Positions 1-8,319 of a DNA stretch of 48,520 nt are shown here, in pieces. This stretch comes from CAISIP01 sp963974265 (GTDB lineage: Bacteria; Pseudomonadota; Gammaproteobacteria; Burkholderiales; Burkholderiaceae_C), in contig CAXBDR010000003.1 in NCBI GenBank assembly GCA_963974265.1, positions 1 through 48,520 on the forward strand, in the 5' to 3' direction. How positions within the stretch are numbered: position 1 is the first letter of the stretch; each line of letters opens with the position of its first letter. Below the pieces are notes generated by a model, which made no database searches, had not been told where the DNA came from, and was given only the letters and a program-made list of their open reading frames with translations. A program made the position numbers and the translations under genes.

Positions 1-343
1 GCAGATGGATCCAGCGTCGTTTGCTGGCGCCGTCGGACCACAAGGGGTATTGGGGCGAGAACGGCAGGTTGCCGGCACGCACCACCATCTGGCCCGACCC
101 GCCATCGGCGCCATACAAGCCGGTCTCGCTCAGGCGCTGCGGCAACGGGGCATCAGGCGCAATGGTGGAGGTGGTGCTGGTCGTGGTGGACCGCTCGGTG
201 ACCTCGCCGCGGGCCGGCGGCACGACCACCACCAGCAGCAACACGAACAGCAGCGCGGCGGCCTGCACGCGCACGACCATGCGCCGGGCGCGCGCCAAAG
301 CCTGGGCGACGGATCGATGATGGGAAGCAGCGGTGTGGACCAT
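1..343 (-). CDS. Secreted protein of unknown function, N-terminal part only
   Basis: The frame is open from the ATG at 343 to the left edge, so about 114 codons are visible and the C-terminus is missing. Residues 28-41 are a run of Ala, Leu and Val (core LLFVLLLVVVV) followed by PPARG, which reads as a signal peptide. A Ser/Thr-rich linker follows (residues 50-61), then a conserved-looking segment with the motif YPLWSDGASKRRWIHL near the edge. I recall this type of motif from secreted proteins that carry c-type haem domains further on, but no CXXCH is visible here, so that is only a suggestion. An in-frame ATG at 367 would add eight residues; neither start has a clear ribosome binding site. 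High confidence that it is a gene, low on function. Confidence 0.6.
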   Translation of the reverse strand, partial: MVHTAASHHRSVAQALARARRMVVRVQAAALLFVLLLVVVVPPARGEVTERSTTTSTTSTIAPDAPLPQRLSETGLYGADGGSGQMVVRAGNLPFSPQYPLWSDGASKRRWIHL

Positions 344-367
344 GGTGAAGAGAAGCCGGGCGGACAT

Positions 368-739
368 GCCGGTCGGGACCACCCGGACCGGGGATTGCCG
401 GGCGACAGGAGATAGCGTAAGAACGCAGGCATGGCCGCGTTGTTAAGAAACACCTACCGGATCGCTAAATTCTTCTTAAGCCGCCGTGCGTGTGGGTGGC
501 AGCGGCCCGAAGCAAGGCGGCGCGGGCGCAACGCTGGGCTGCAATTGCCGCACACCTGCGGCGCGGAAGCCCGGATAATGTTTTTTGCGTGGCCGCCCGG
601 GGAGATGGCCAACACAACACGACGAGCAAGACACCTCCCTGCACCGGCAGCCCAGCCGCCCAGCAGCAGCCGCACCGGACGGTGTTGAGACCCACACATA
701 ACAAGCACGCAAAGAAATACGTGTCATGGGGAGTGTCTG
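368..739. other. Intergenic region before the cyclase gene
   Basis: No convincing gene is seen in these 372 bases; open frames here lack a ribosome binding site and have no recognisable product. The one structured item is an inverted repeat, TTAAGAA at 443-449 and TTCTTAA at 473-479, in a locally AT-rich stretch. It could be an operator for the genes on either side, but nothing identifies the protein that would bind it. The region must hold the promoters of the divergent genes starting at 343 (minus) and 740 (plus). Confidence 0.5.
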
Positions 740-1909
740 GTGCCGGATTCGAACGCTGCCGCCGCAAGCATCCTGATCGTCGACGACACGCCGACCAACC
801 TGGCGCTGATGGTCGAGCTGCTGCAGCCGCACTACCGCACCCGGGTGGCGATCAACGGCGAAAGGGCAATAGAACTGACGCTGGGCACCGAGCCGCCCGA
901 CCTGATCCTGCTCGACGTGATGATGCCGGGCCTGAGCGGCTACGAAGTCTGCCAGCGCATCAAGGACGAACCCCGGACCCGCGAGATCCCGATCATCTTC
1001 CTGTCGGCCATGGGATCGGTCGAGGACGAGACCCTGGGCCTGCAACTCGGTGGTGTCGACTATGTCACCAAGCCGATAAGGCCGGCCATCGTGCTGGCGC
1101 GCATCCGGACCCATCTGGCGATGGCGCGGCAGTCGCGCGAACGCGAGCGGCTGGTGACGCGGCTCGAACAGCAGGCGGCCGCGCTGTCGGAACTCAATCA
1201 CACGCTGGAGCAACGCATCGCGGACGGAGTGGCCCAGGTCGAACGCCTGGGCCGGCTCAAACGGTATTTCTCGCCGTCGGTCGTGGACCTGATGTTGTCC
1301 GGCAATACCGACGATCCGCTCAAGAGCCATCGGCGCGAAGTGGCCGCGGCGTTTGTCGACCTGCGCGGGTTCACGGCCTTCACCGAGACATCGGACCCTG
1401 AAGATGTGATGCACGTCATCCATCAATACCATGAAGCCATGGGAGCGTTGGTGATGTCGCACGGCGGGTCGCTGGAACACTTCGCCGGCGACGGCATGAT
1501 GATCTACTTCAACGACCCGGTCGAGATCGACAACCCTGCACTGGTGGCCGTGAATATGGCCATCGGCATGCAGGCCCGCTTCGCCGAGCTGATACGGGAC
1601 TGGCACCAGCGCGGCTACGATCTGTCGTTGGGCATTGGCGTGGCACAGGGTTTTGCCACCATCGGCGCAATCGGATTCGAAGGTCGACGCGACTACGGCG
1701 TGATCGGAAACGTGACCAACCTCGCGGCGCGGTTGTGCAGCGAGGCCGCCGGCGGTCAGATCCTGGTGTCGCAACGCGTCCATGGTTTTGTGACCGACCA
1801 TGTGTGCAGCGAGCTTGTCGGCAACATGCAACTCAAGGGGTTCCGCAATCCTGTTGCCGTCTATGCGGTTGCGTCGCGGCTCGAGTCAACGGACGGCGCA
1901 CATGCCTGA
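740..1909 (+). CDS. Response regulator fused to class III adenylate/guanylate cyclase
   Basis: A 389-residue cytoplasmic signalling protein. Residues 10-125 are a receiver domain with acidic pair D15-D16, phosphoacceptor D59 (LILLD) and K111. A coiled coil (about 130-170) joins it to a class III cyclase domain (about 197-375). The cyclase keeps both metal-binding Asp residues, D207 (FVDLRGF) and D251 (FAGDGMM), and the transition-state Asn and Arg (N327, R331 in TNLAARL). At the position of the base-reading Lys it has H247 (SLEHFAGD), so ATP or GTP preference cannot be read from sequence. It starts at a GTG preceded by GGGAG. The hybrid kinase gene begins 16 bases downstream, so phosphotransfer from that kinase to D59 is the likely input; this is inference from context. 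Confidence 0.9.
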   Translation: MPDSNAAAASILIVDDTPTNLALMVELLQPHYRTRVAINGERAIELTLGTEPPDLILLDVMMPGLSGYEVCQRIKDEPRTREIPIIFLSAMGSVEDETLGLQLGGVDYVTKPIRPAIVLARIRTHLAMARQSRERERLVTRLEQQAAALSELNHTLEQRIADGVAQVERLGRLKRYFSPSVVDLMLSGNTDDPLKSHRREVAAAFVDLRGFTAFTETSDPEDVMHVIHQYHEAMGALVMSHGGSLEHFAGDGMMIYFNDPVEIDNPALVAVNMAIGMQARFAELIRDWHQRGYDLSLGIGVAQGFATIGAIGFEGRRDYGVIGNVTNLAARLCSEAAGGQILVSQRVHGFVTDHVCSELVGNMQLKGFRNPVAVYAVASRLESTDGAHA

Positions 1910-1925
1910 TTGAGCGATCGATGCG

Positions 1926-4900
1926 ATGAAGCTGCGCAGGGTCTCGGTCTGGTTCTTTGCCATCGTATTGCTGGCCCTGGCGGCCAACGCGATGTTTCTG
2001 GTGCTGATCAAACGCTCTTACGACGAGGTTGTTTCCGCCCGTGATCATCGTGAACGCGCTCTGCGACTGTCGACCGAGTTGCAGCAAGAGACCGAACAAC
2101 TGGCACGACTGGTCCGTGCCTACACCAGCACCGGAGAAGCACGCTACCTGCTGTATTACTACGATATTCTCGGCATCCGAGAAGGCACGAAGACTCCTCC
2201 CGAACAGGCCAACCCGATCTCCTATTGGGATTCGGTGATCGCCGGCCGAACCCGGCACGCGATTCCGGCTGAAGGCGCGAAGCGCTCGGTCGTCGAATTG
2301 ATGAAATCGCAGGGGTTCGGAGCTGCCGAGTTGGCCGCCCTGGACCAGGTATTCCACGCAACAGCCGCACTGAGCAAGATCGAGCAGGCCGCCTTCGCCG
2401 CAACGCAGGGCTTGTTCAATCCGGATTCGGGCGAATTCGTATCGGACGGCCTACCCCGCCTGGACATTGCGAATCAGATGGTGCATAGCGCCATTTACAA
2501 CACCCTCAAGGCCAACCAGTCGCACGCGGTCAGCGCTCTCATGGCTACGACGGACGCGCGAACGCAAACGGAAGTCGAGGCGGCCGAACGCGCGCTGGAA
2601 CGCTGGATCCTGCTCTCGTTGTTCAGCATGGGTGGCACCATAGTCTTGGCCATGCTCGCCTTGCGGGTGATCCGGCGCAAGGTTCTGTTGCCAATCCACC
2701 AATTGGGCCAGGGAGCCGATCGCCTTGCCGGGGGCGACTATGCGACCCGCACCCGCGCACTGCACGGTTTTGATGAATTGAACGCATTGGGCCGCACAGT
2801 GGACGCCATGGCGCAGGCCATCGAGGACGACATCGGGCGTCGCCGGGAAGCGCAAGCGGAACTGGAACTGGCACGCCGGCAGGCCGAAGAAGCGACGCAA
2901 GCCAAATCCCGATTCCTGGCCAACATGAGCCACGAGATTCGCACGCCGATGAATGCGATTCTCGGCATGTCCCATCTTGCGCTCAGGACGAACCTCAACA
3001 CCAGGCAACATGACTATGTGAACAAGATCCATGACGCTGCGCGATCACTGCTGGGTGTCGTCAACGACATCCTGGACTTCTCGAAGGTTGAGGCGGGCAA
3101 GCTCGAACTGGAAATCGGCCGTTTCAGGATCGAAGATGTGGCGGGGCAGTCCCTGTCATTGCTGCGCCAGCGCGCACATGAGAAAGACATCGAACTGCTG
3201 TTCGACGTGACCGATCCGCGTCTGCTCGGCGAGAGCGGCGCCATGATGGGCGACCCGTTGCGACTCGGGCAGGTGCTGACCAATCTGTTGTCGAATGCCG
3301 TGAAGTTCACCCACCACGGTTGTGTGAAGCTGCTGATTCACATCCAGGACGCGGATGTGAACGGCGTGACGCTGCGATTCACCGTCAGCGATACCGGCAT
3401 TGGCATGACACCGGAACAGATCGAGCGACTGTTCCAGGAGTTCACGCAGGCCGACGGCTCCACAACACGCAAGTATGGTGGTACCGGACTGGGATTGACC
3501 ATCTCCAAGCGGATCGTCGAGTTGATGGGTGGGCAGATCTGGGTTGAGAGCGAGCCGTCCCAAGGGTCGAGCTTCAACTTCACGGCCCGTTTTCCGACCA
3601 CCAAACCGCCCGCACCACCAGCCATCCCGATGCCACGTGCCGACGCCATGCGTGTACTGGTGGTCGATGACCAACCCGATGCCCGACTGGCTTTGGCGGA
3701 CCTTCTCGGGGCACTGGGTGTCGGCACCACAACTCCCGGCGGCATCGATTGCGCAGACGACGGGGACACGGCCCTCGCCATGGTCGAGCAGTCACATGCC
3801 CTACGCCGTCCCTACGATCTGATCTTGATCGACTGGGTCATGCCACGGCTCGACGGGGCAGGCATGCTGACTCAATTGCAGGAGCACCATGGAAGCGACA
3901 GGCCAGGCCCGCTGGCGGTGGTGGTTTCCGCCTACGACTCGGACCAGTTGCACAACACCGCCAAGGCGCTCGGAGTGCAGCACTTTTTGCCCAAGCCGGT
4001 CCTGCCCGAGTCGCTGCGCGATCTGATCCGGGGATTGGTCGGCAGTGCAGAAGGCGCGTCACATGTCGTGCGTGAAAAAGCCACCGACCTGGACCTGACC
4101 GGGCTGCGCGTATTGCTGGTGGAAGACAACCCGATCAACCAGCAGCTGACTGTCGAGCTGCTGGAAGCACGCGGCGTCGAAGTGGAGGTGGCAAGCAATG
4201 GCCAGGAAGGCATTGACAAAATCCATGCCCATGCGCCCGACCACTTTCGTGTGGTGCTGATGGACCTGCAGATGCCCGTGATGGACGGGTACGAAGCGAC
4301 GCGACAGTTGCGGCTGGATGAACGCCACCTCGACCTGCCGATCATCGCGATGACCGCTCATGCAATGCCGGATGAGCGCCAGCGCTGCCAGGTGCTGGGC
4401 ATGAACGCGCACATCAGCAAGCCCATCGAGCCGGACAAGTTATACGAAACATTGGCAAGCTATCTTCTCAGTACCAACACCGACACCCGACCCGGCCCGA
4501 CAACACAGTCCGTTCCGCGGACTGAATGCGGGCCGGCACAGGCACCGGCGGATCTTCCCCATGCATTCGGTCTCGATACGGCGACAGGCCTGCGCCACAC
4601 CGGCGGTAACGCGAAGCTGTACGTGCAGTTGCTGCGCCGTTTCGAGGTGGATTTCTCCTCGTTTTGTCCCCGCATGCAGGCCATGCTGGACGCAGGCGAC
4701 CGTGTGAGCGCACAACGGACCGCCCATACGCTCAAGGGGCTGTGTGCAACCCTCGGAGCAATGCGGGTTCACGACCGGGCCACGGAACTGGAGACAGCGC
4801 TGGCAACCAACAGCCCTACCGACGAAACACGGTGTCTGGCAAGCATCAACCTCGAGCTGAACACGCTGTTCGCCGCGTTGCGCGAACAAGCACACGACGG

Positions 4901-5177
4901 CGAAAGGAAGCGCGATTTGCGGCCCGGCCTTCCGCCAGCGCCGGAAGAAGATCGGTCCGCGTCAACCATGCTTGCGAGAGACGTTCAGTGGTTGAACCAG
5001 CTGTGCGCCCTGCTGTCACAAGGAGACAACGACGCCAGAGCATTGTGGCAATCCCGCAAGGTCGATCTGACCGAGCACGTCGGCATGCAGGTCATCCAGG
5101 AGATCTCAGGCGCCATTGACAACTTTGACTTCGACAGTGCATTGAACAAGCTCAAAGCTATCGGCGTCGTGGACTGA
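1926..5177 (+). CDS. Hybrid sensor histidine kinase (two receivers plus Hpt)
   Basis: A 1083-residue inner-membrane phosphorelay kinase. A first membrane segment (about 9-28) and a second (about 227-247) bracket a roughly 200-residue periplasmic sensor region of mostly helical character with no recognised domain name. A HAMP-like linker follows (about 248-300), then the dimerisation and phosphoacceptor domain with H336 (NMSHEIRTP) and a HATPase domain with NLLSNAVKFT, DTGIGM and GGTGLGL. Receiver 1 (about 575-700) has phosphoacceptor D636; receiver 2 (about 727-840) has D780 (VLMDLQMP). A C-terminal Hpt domain carries H934 (AHTLKGLC), and about 85 extra residues follow. The complete His-Asp-His chain can pass phosphate to a separate receiver, and the cyclase-linked receiver just upstream is the obvious candidate. 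The first ATG in this frame after the previous stop was taken as start. Confidence 0.93.
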   Translation: MKLRRVSVWFFAIVLLALAANAMFLVLIKRSYDEVVSARDHRERALRLSTELQQETEQLARLVRAYTSTGEARYLLYYYDILGIREGTKTPPEQANPISYWDSVIAGRTRHAIPAEGAKRSVVELMKSQGFGAAELAALDQVFHATAALSKIEQAAFAATQGLFNPDSGEFVSDGLPRLDIANQMVHSAIYNTLKANQSHAVSALMATTDARTQTEVEAAERALERWILLSLFSMGGTIVLAMLALRVIRRKVLLPIHQLGQGADRLAGGDYATRTRALHGFDELNALGRTVDAMAQAIEDDIGRRREAQAELELARRQAEEATQAKSRFLANMSHEIRTPMNAILGMSHLALRTNLNTRQHDYVNKIHDAARSLLGVVNDILDFSKVEAGKLELEIGRFRIEDVAGQSLSLLRQRAHEKDIELLFDVTDPRLLGESGAMMGDPLRLGQVLTNLLSNAVKFTHHGCVKLLIHIQDADVNGVTLRFTVSDTGIGMTPEQIERLFQEFTQADGSTTRKYGGTGLGLTISKRIVELMGGQIWVESEPSQGSSFNFTARFPTTKPPAPPAIPMPRADAMRVLVVDDQPDARLALADLLGALGVGTTTPGGIDCADDGDTALAMVEQSHALRRPYDLILIDWVMPRLDGAGMLTQLQEHHGSDRPGPLAVVVSAYDSDQLHNTAKALGVQHFLPKPVLPESLRDLIRGLVGSAEGASHVVREKATDLDLTGLRVLLVEDNPINQQLTVELLEARGVEVEVASNGQEGIDKIHAHAPDHFRVVLMDLQMPVMDGYEATRQLRLDERHLDLPIIAMTAHAMPDERQRCQVLGMNAHISKPIEPDKLYETLASYLLSTNTDTRPGPTTQSVPRTECGPAQAPADLPHAFGLDTATGLRHTGGNAKLYVQLLRRFEVDFSSFCPRMQAMLDAGDRVSAQRTAHTLKGLCATLGAMRVHDRATELETALATNSPTDETRCLASINLELNTLFAALREQAHDGERKRDLRPGLPPAPEEDRSASTMLARDVQWLNQLCALLSQGDNDARALWQSRKVDLTEHVGMQVIQEISGAIDNFDFDSALNKLKAIGVVD

Positions 5178-5338
5178 GGAAGTATCCGTTTGTTGCCTTA
5201 TGCCAACATGTCTGCGCAGGCTTGTCAGACGGGGAGCGGTTTTGCTGCCAATTCCCACCATTGTTTCTAAACTGCGAGCACCACCCTCCGACGTGGCGTT
5301 CCGATCGTCGAAGAGACACTAAAGGGAATCGTGCAGAA

Positions 5339-6754
5339 ATGGCTCCGGCTGATCGAACCAGACTCCCATCGCCCGGCATGAGGACATCGCAATCCCTGAG
5401 ATGCCATGCCACAACACGAACATGCGCGGGATCGCCCGGAATCGCGCCGCGACTCCGCAACTCTGTCGCCGTCGCGTTCTCCACGGTGCTTGCGACATTG
5501 GTACTAGGCTGGCCCACCACCGCCGATGCGGCGGACTTTTCCTTATCCGGTTTCGGCACGCTCGGCCTTGTCAAATCCGACAAGTCCTACAAATACCAGC
5601 GATTCATCGACGACAACGGGACGTTCAGACGCGACTCCGTGGCCGGCGTTCAGTTGGACGCCGTATTGTCTCCCAACGTGGGGGCCACGGTCCAGGCTCT
5701 CGCATCGCCATCGTCGAATCACGACGATCAGTTCGACGGCACGCTCGCCTGGGCGTTTGTGTCATGGAGGCCGACCAATGATTGGTTGGTTAGGGTCGGC
5801 AAGCAAAGAATTCCACTTTATCTTTACTCTCAAACCTACAACATAGGAACGACCTACGATTTTGCCCGATTGCCCACGGAGATGTACTCCATTTCCCCAA
5901 GCAATGATTTTGTCGGGTTGTCGGCGAGCAAGACATGGGAGATGAACCGTGGGGAATTGACTCTAGACAGCTACTGGGGAACCTCAGAATTGGATGTGCG
6001 GTTTTGGATCCGCGACGGAATACCTCCAAACGGAGGACCAACCGCCATCTTTCGCCGGCTAGGAGTAGAAGGGGGTGGCTTGGTCTTGACCCACAAGAAT
6101 GCGGAGACGACTTACAAAGTGGGGCTAAGCAAAGTTACCGTCCACGAAAAAAGCTCATCTTCAGCGTATCCAGCAACCTACCCGTTTGTGTCCATCGCGC
6201 CTGGAATCGGCTACTACCAAGTCAACTCGGCTCTTCCTGGGCCGGGAATTCCGACAATTGACAGTTACAGCTACCGTACGCTGACGCTCGGGACCGATCT
6301 TCAGCTTGGTTCCGGTTATAGGTTAATTGCGGAAGTTGCACGTAGCCTAGTAACTGATACTAATCTTTCAACTCAATCGACCCGTGGATATGCCGCAGTA
6401 TTGAGAAAGATGGACCGATGGACGCCATATATTACATACGCCTACCTTAAGTCTTCTTCTGGACCACTGAGCCTCCGTCAGAGTGTCAATGCAAACAGAG
6501 TGCCTGCATCGGTTCCAGGCGCGACGCAGATCAACGCATCACAACGACTTGGTGCGGACTCAATATTGGTGTATGACCAGTCCTCTTGGTCCATCGGCAC
6601 ATCCTATGCACTCTCCCCCACCAGCAAGATAAAGGCCGAATGGATGCGGGTCCGCATCGGTCAGGTCTCGAGCCTCGTGGATGCGCCGCCCGGCGGCAAC
6701 ATCCGCAACCAGAGTATCAACGTGATATCTCTGTCCTACAGCGTGGTCTTCTGA
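5339..6754 (+). CDS. Outer-membrane porin-like beta-barrel protein
   Basis: About 471 residues with a signal peptide ending near TADA, followed by ADFSLSGFGTLG, the usual opening of a porin-type barrel. The body is rich in alternating polar and hydrophobic strands with many Tyr and Trp, and it ends in Phe (SYSVVF), the Omp assembly signal. It probably forms an outer-membrane channel or receptor; the substrate is unknown. Starts are possible at 5339 or 5378; the longer one gives an unusually long lead-in, so 5378 may be the real one. Base composition is odd: I counted 27 G/C in 6301-6360 (45%), against 45 of 60 in 9001-9060, so the barrel body may have been acquired separately. The PstS-like gene follows after five bases. 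Confidence 0.82.
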   Translation: MAPADRTRLPSPGMRTSQSLRCHATTRTCAGSPGIAPRLRNSVAVAFSTVLATLVLGWPTTADAADFSLSGFGTLGLVKSDKSYKYQRFIDDNGTFRRDSVAGVQLDAVLSPNVGATVQALASPSSNHDDQFDGTLAWAFVSWRPTNDWLVRVGKQRIPLYLYSQTYNIGTTYDFARLPTEMYSISPSNDFVGLSASKTWEMNRGELTLDSYWGTSELDVRFWIRDGIPPNGGPTAIFRRLGVEGGGLVLTHKNAETTYKVGLSKVTVHEKSSSSAYPATYPFVSIAPGIGYYQVNSALPGPGIPTIDSYSYRTLTLGTDLQLGSGYRLIAEVARSLVTDTNLSTQSTRGYAAVLRKMDRWTPYITYAYLKSSSGPLSLRQSVNANRVPASVPGATQINASQRLGADSILVYDQSSWSIGTSYALSPTSKIKAEWMRVRIGQVSSLVDAPPGGNIRNQSINVISLSYSVVF

Positions 6755-6759
6755 CTCTC

Positions 6760-7194
6760 ATGACCATGCCCGCGCTGCGCCATCGGACGGTCATGTTGAT
6801 ATGGCTGTTGCTGTTGGCGACGTCCATGTCCGGTGCACGGGCTGCCGACGGCGTGGTGGTCATTGGCCATCCAAGCGTCAAGCGCCTCGATGCCACGATC
6901 GTCACGCGCATCTATACCGGACGGGTCATCGAGGTGGATGGCGTATCGATCACGGCCATCAACGCACCCACGGGCACCTCCATTCGCAACCGCTTCCTGC
7001 AGGTGTTCCTGAACCAGGACGAAGACAAATACACGGCCTACTGGACGGTTCGACGTTATATCGGCAAAGGAGCCCCGCCCCGAGAAATGAGCAAGAGCGG
7101 CGACATCATCCGATTCGTGACGTCCACGCCCGGCGCCATCGGCTATATCGAAGAATCCGAACTCCAGCCGGGTCTGAACGTGCTGCTGCGCTGA
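6760..7194 (+). CDS. Small PstS-like periplasmic substrate-binding protein
   Basis: A 144-residue secreted protein. A signal peptide (MLIWLLLLATSMSGARA, about residues 12-28) precedes a fold recognisable from PstS-type phosphate-binding proteins: VVVIGHPSVKRLD near the start, a central RIYTGR segment, the F..QDEDKYTAYWTVRRYIG region, and the closing STPGAIGYIEESEL, which matches the conserved end of the PBP-like family. It is only about half the length of a full PstS, and no permease or ATPase genes are nearby, so it is more likely a sensor subunit or accessory factor than a transporter component. It starts five bases after the porin stop; an ATG at 6766 is an alternative start. Confidence 0.85.
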   Translation: MTMPALRHRTVMLIWLLLLATSMSGARAADGVVVIGHPSVKRLDATIVTRIYTGRVIEVDGVSITAINAPTGTSIRNRFLQVFLNQDEDKYTAYWTVRRYIGKGAPPREMSKSGDIIRFVTSTPGAIGYIEESELQPGLNVLLR

Positions 7195-7271
7195 CGCCTC
7201 CCCTGCGCATCCATCCGCGCCATCGAACATTGGCGGCCAGCCATAGGCCCAGGTGCGCAATCGCCTCGACG

Positions 7272-8144
7272 TTATTTTCCACCCTTCAACCGCGGCCGAA
7301 TAAACATCAACAACAACTGCTGCAACGGATTCGCATTCCCCCACGGCCGCCACGTGAACTTGAGCTTCTGGTGGTAGACGTCGAAATGCATGCCCCAGGG
7401 CGCGGCGCGCAAGGCGCCCCGGCCCAGCAGCAGTTTCATTACCGAGGCGCCCATGACGCCGGCGCACATGTCGCAGGCCATCACGGTGGACGGGCCGCGT
7501 TTTTCCTGGAAGTTCACGGCCTCGGGTGCCACAAGGTAGTTGCGCTGCATCATGGCCGGCGACAGGCCGGCGATGAAACGGGCGTATTGCTCCTGCACCT
7601 CGTGGCCTTCCCACTTGAAGTATTCCTCCGCGCTCATGCCGGTGGGCGAGAAATACAGCAGGGCCACGCCCACGCCGAGCGGCGCGGCGGTCAGCACGGC
7701 AATGCCTTTTTCGCGGCACTTGGCGAACACCATGCGGCGTGCCGGCAGCGCGAAAAAATCCAGCCCGTCCACGTAAACGTCGACGCCGTCCAGGAAGTCG
7801 TCGACGTTGTCGGGCTGTACGCCGGTGGGGAACTGGCGCAGCTCGATCTCGGGGTTGATGTCCAGCGCCATGCGGGCCATGGTGGCGAGTTTGGACTGGC
7901 CCATGTTCGACATGAAGGCGCCGGCCTGGCGGTTCATGTTGTGTATGTCGAAATCGTCGAAGTCCGAGATCGCGAACCGGCTCACGCCCAGCCGGGCCAG
8001 CGTCAGCAGGTGGGCGCCGCCCACGCCGCCCAGCCCCGCAATGGCCACCCGGGCGTTGCGCAGCCGGGCCTGTTCGTCGCGGGTGATCCAGCCGATGTTG
8101 CGCGAAAAGGCCTTGTCGTAGTCAAAGGGGGGCGCTTGAGTCAT
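7272..8144 (-). CDS. ThiF/MoeB/HesA-family adenylyltransferase (E1-like)
   Basis: A 290-residue E1-like protein. The nucleotide-binding motif GLGGVGG and the following DFDDFDIHNMNRQ segment match the ATP-binding and Arg/Asn signature of enzymes that adenylate the C-terminus of a ubiquitin-like partner, or another carboxylate or base. A CDMCAGVMG segment near residue 240 could supply the reactive Cys. The C-terminus (about 260-290) is basic and hydrophobic. No ThiS/MoaD-like partner is encoded nearby, so the substrate is unknown. The start at 8144 gives the best fit to the family's N-terminus (FSRNIGWIT); an in-frame ATG at 8208 would add 21 residues. It is transcribed divergently from the kinase/P-loop gene. 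Confidence 0.85.
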   Translation of the reverse strand: MTQAPPFDYDKAFSRNIGWITRDEQARLRNARVAIAGLGGVGGAHLLTLARLGVSRFAISDFDDFDIHNMNRQAGAFMSNMGQSKLATMARMALDINPEIELRQFPTGVQPDNVDDFLDGVDVYVDGLDFFALPARRMVFAKCREKGIAVLTAAPLGVGVALLYFSPTGMSAEEYFKWEGHEVQEQYARFIAGLSPAMMQRNYLVAPEAVNFQEKRGPSTVMACDMCAGVMGASVMKLLLGRGALRAAPWGMHFDVYHQKLKFTWRPWGNANPLQQLLLMFIRPRLKGGK

Positions 8145-8319
8145 GGGCGAGCGGTCTTCAGAGGGGTTGCAGCCGAACGGGATGTGAAAAGCGGGGAGCA
8201 AAGTCATTGTGCCTGCAGACCACGGCGATGCAAACTGCCCGCGCGGGCCGCGGCGGGCGGCCCGGCCGCCGCCCCTTGGCTGCGCTGCGTCAGTACTGGC
8301 GCGCGCGACATCTGGCACG

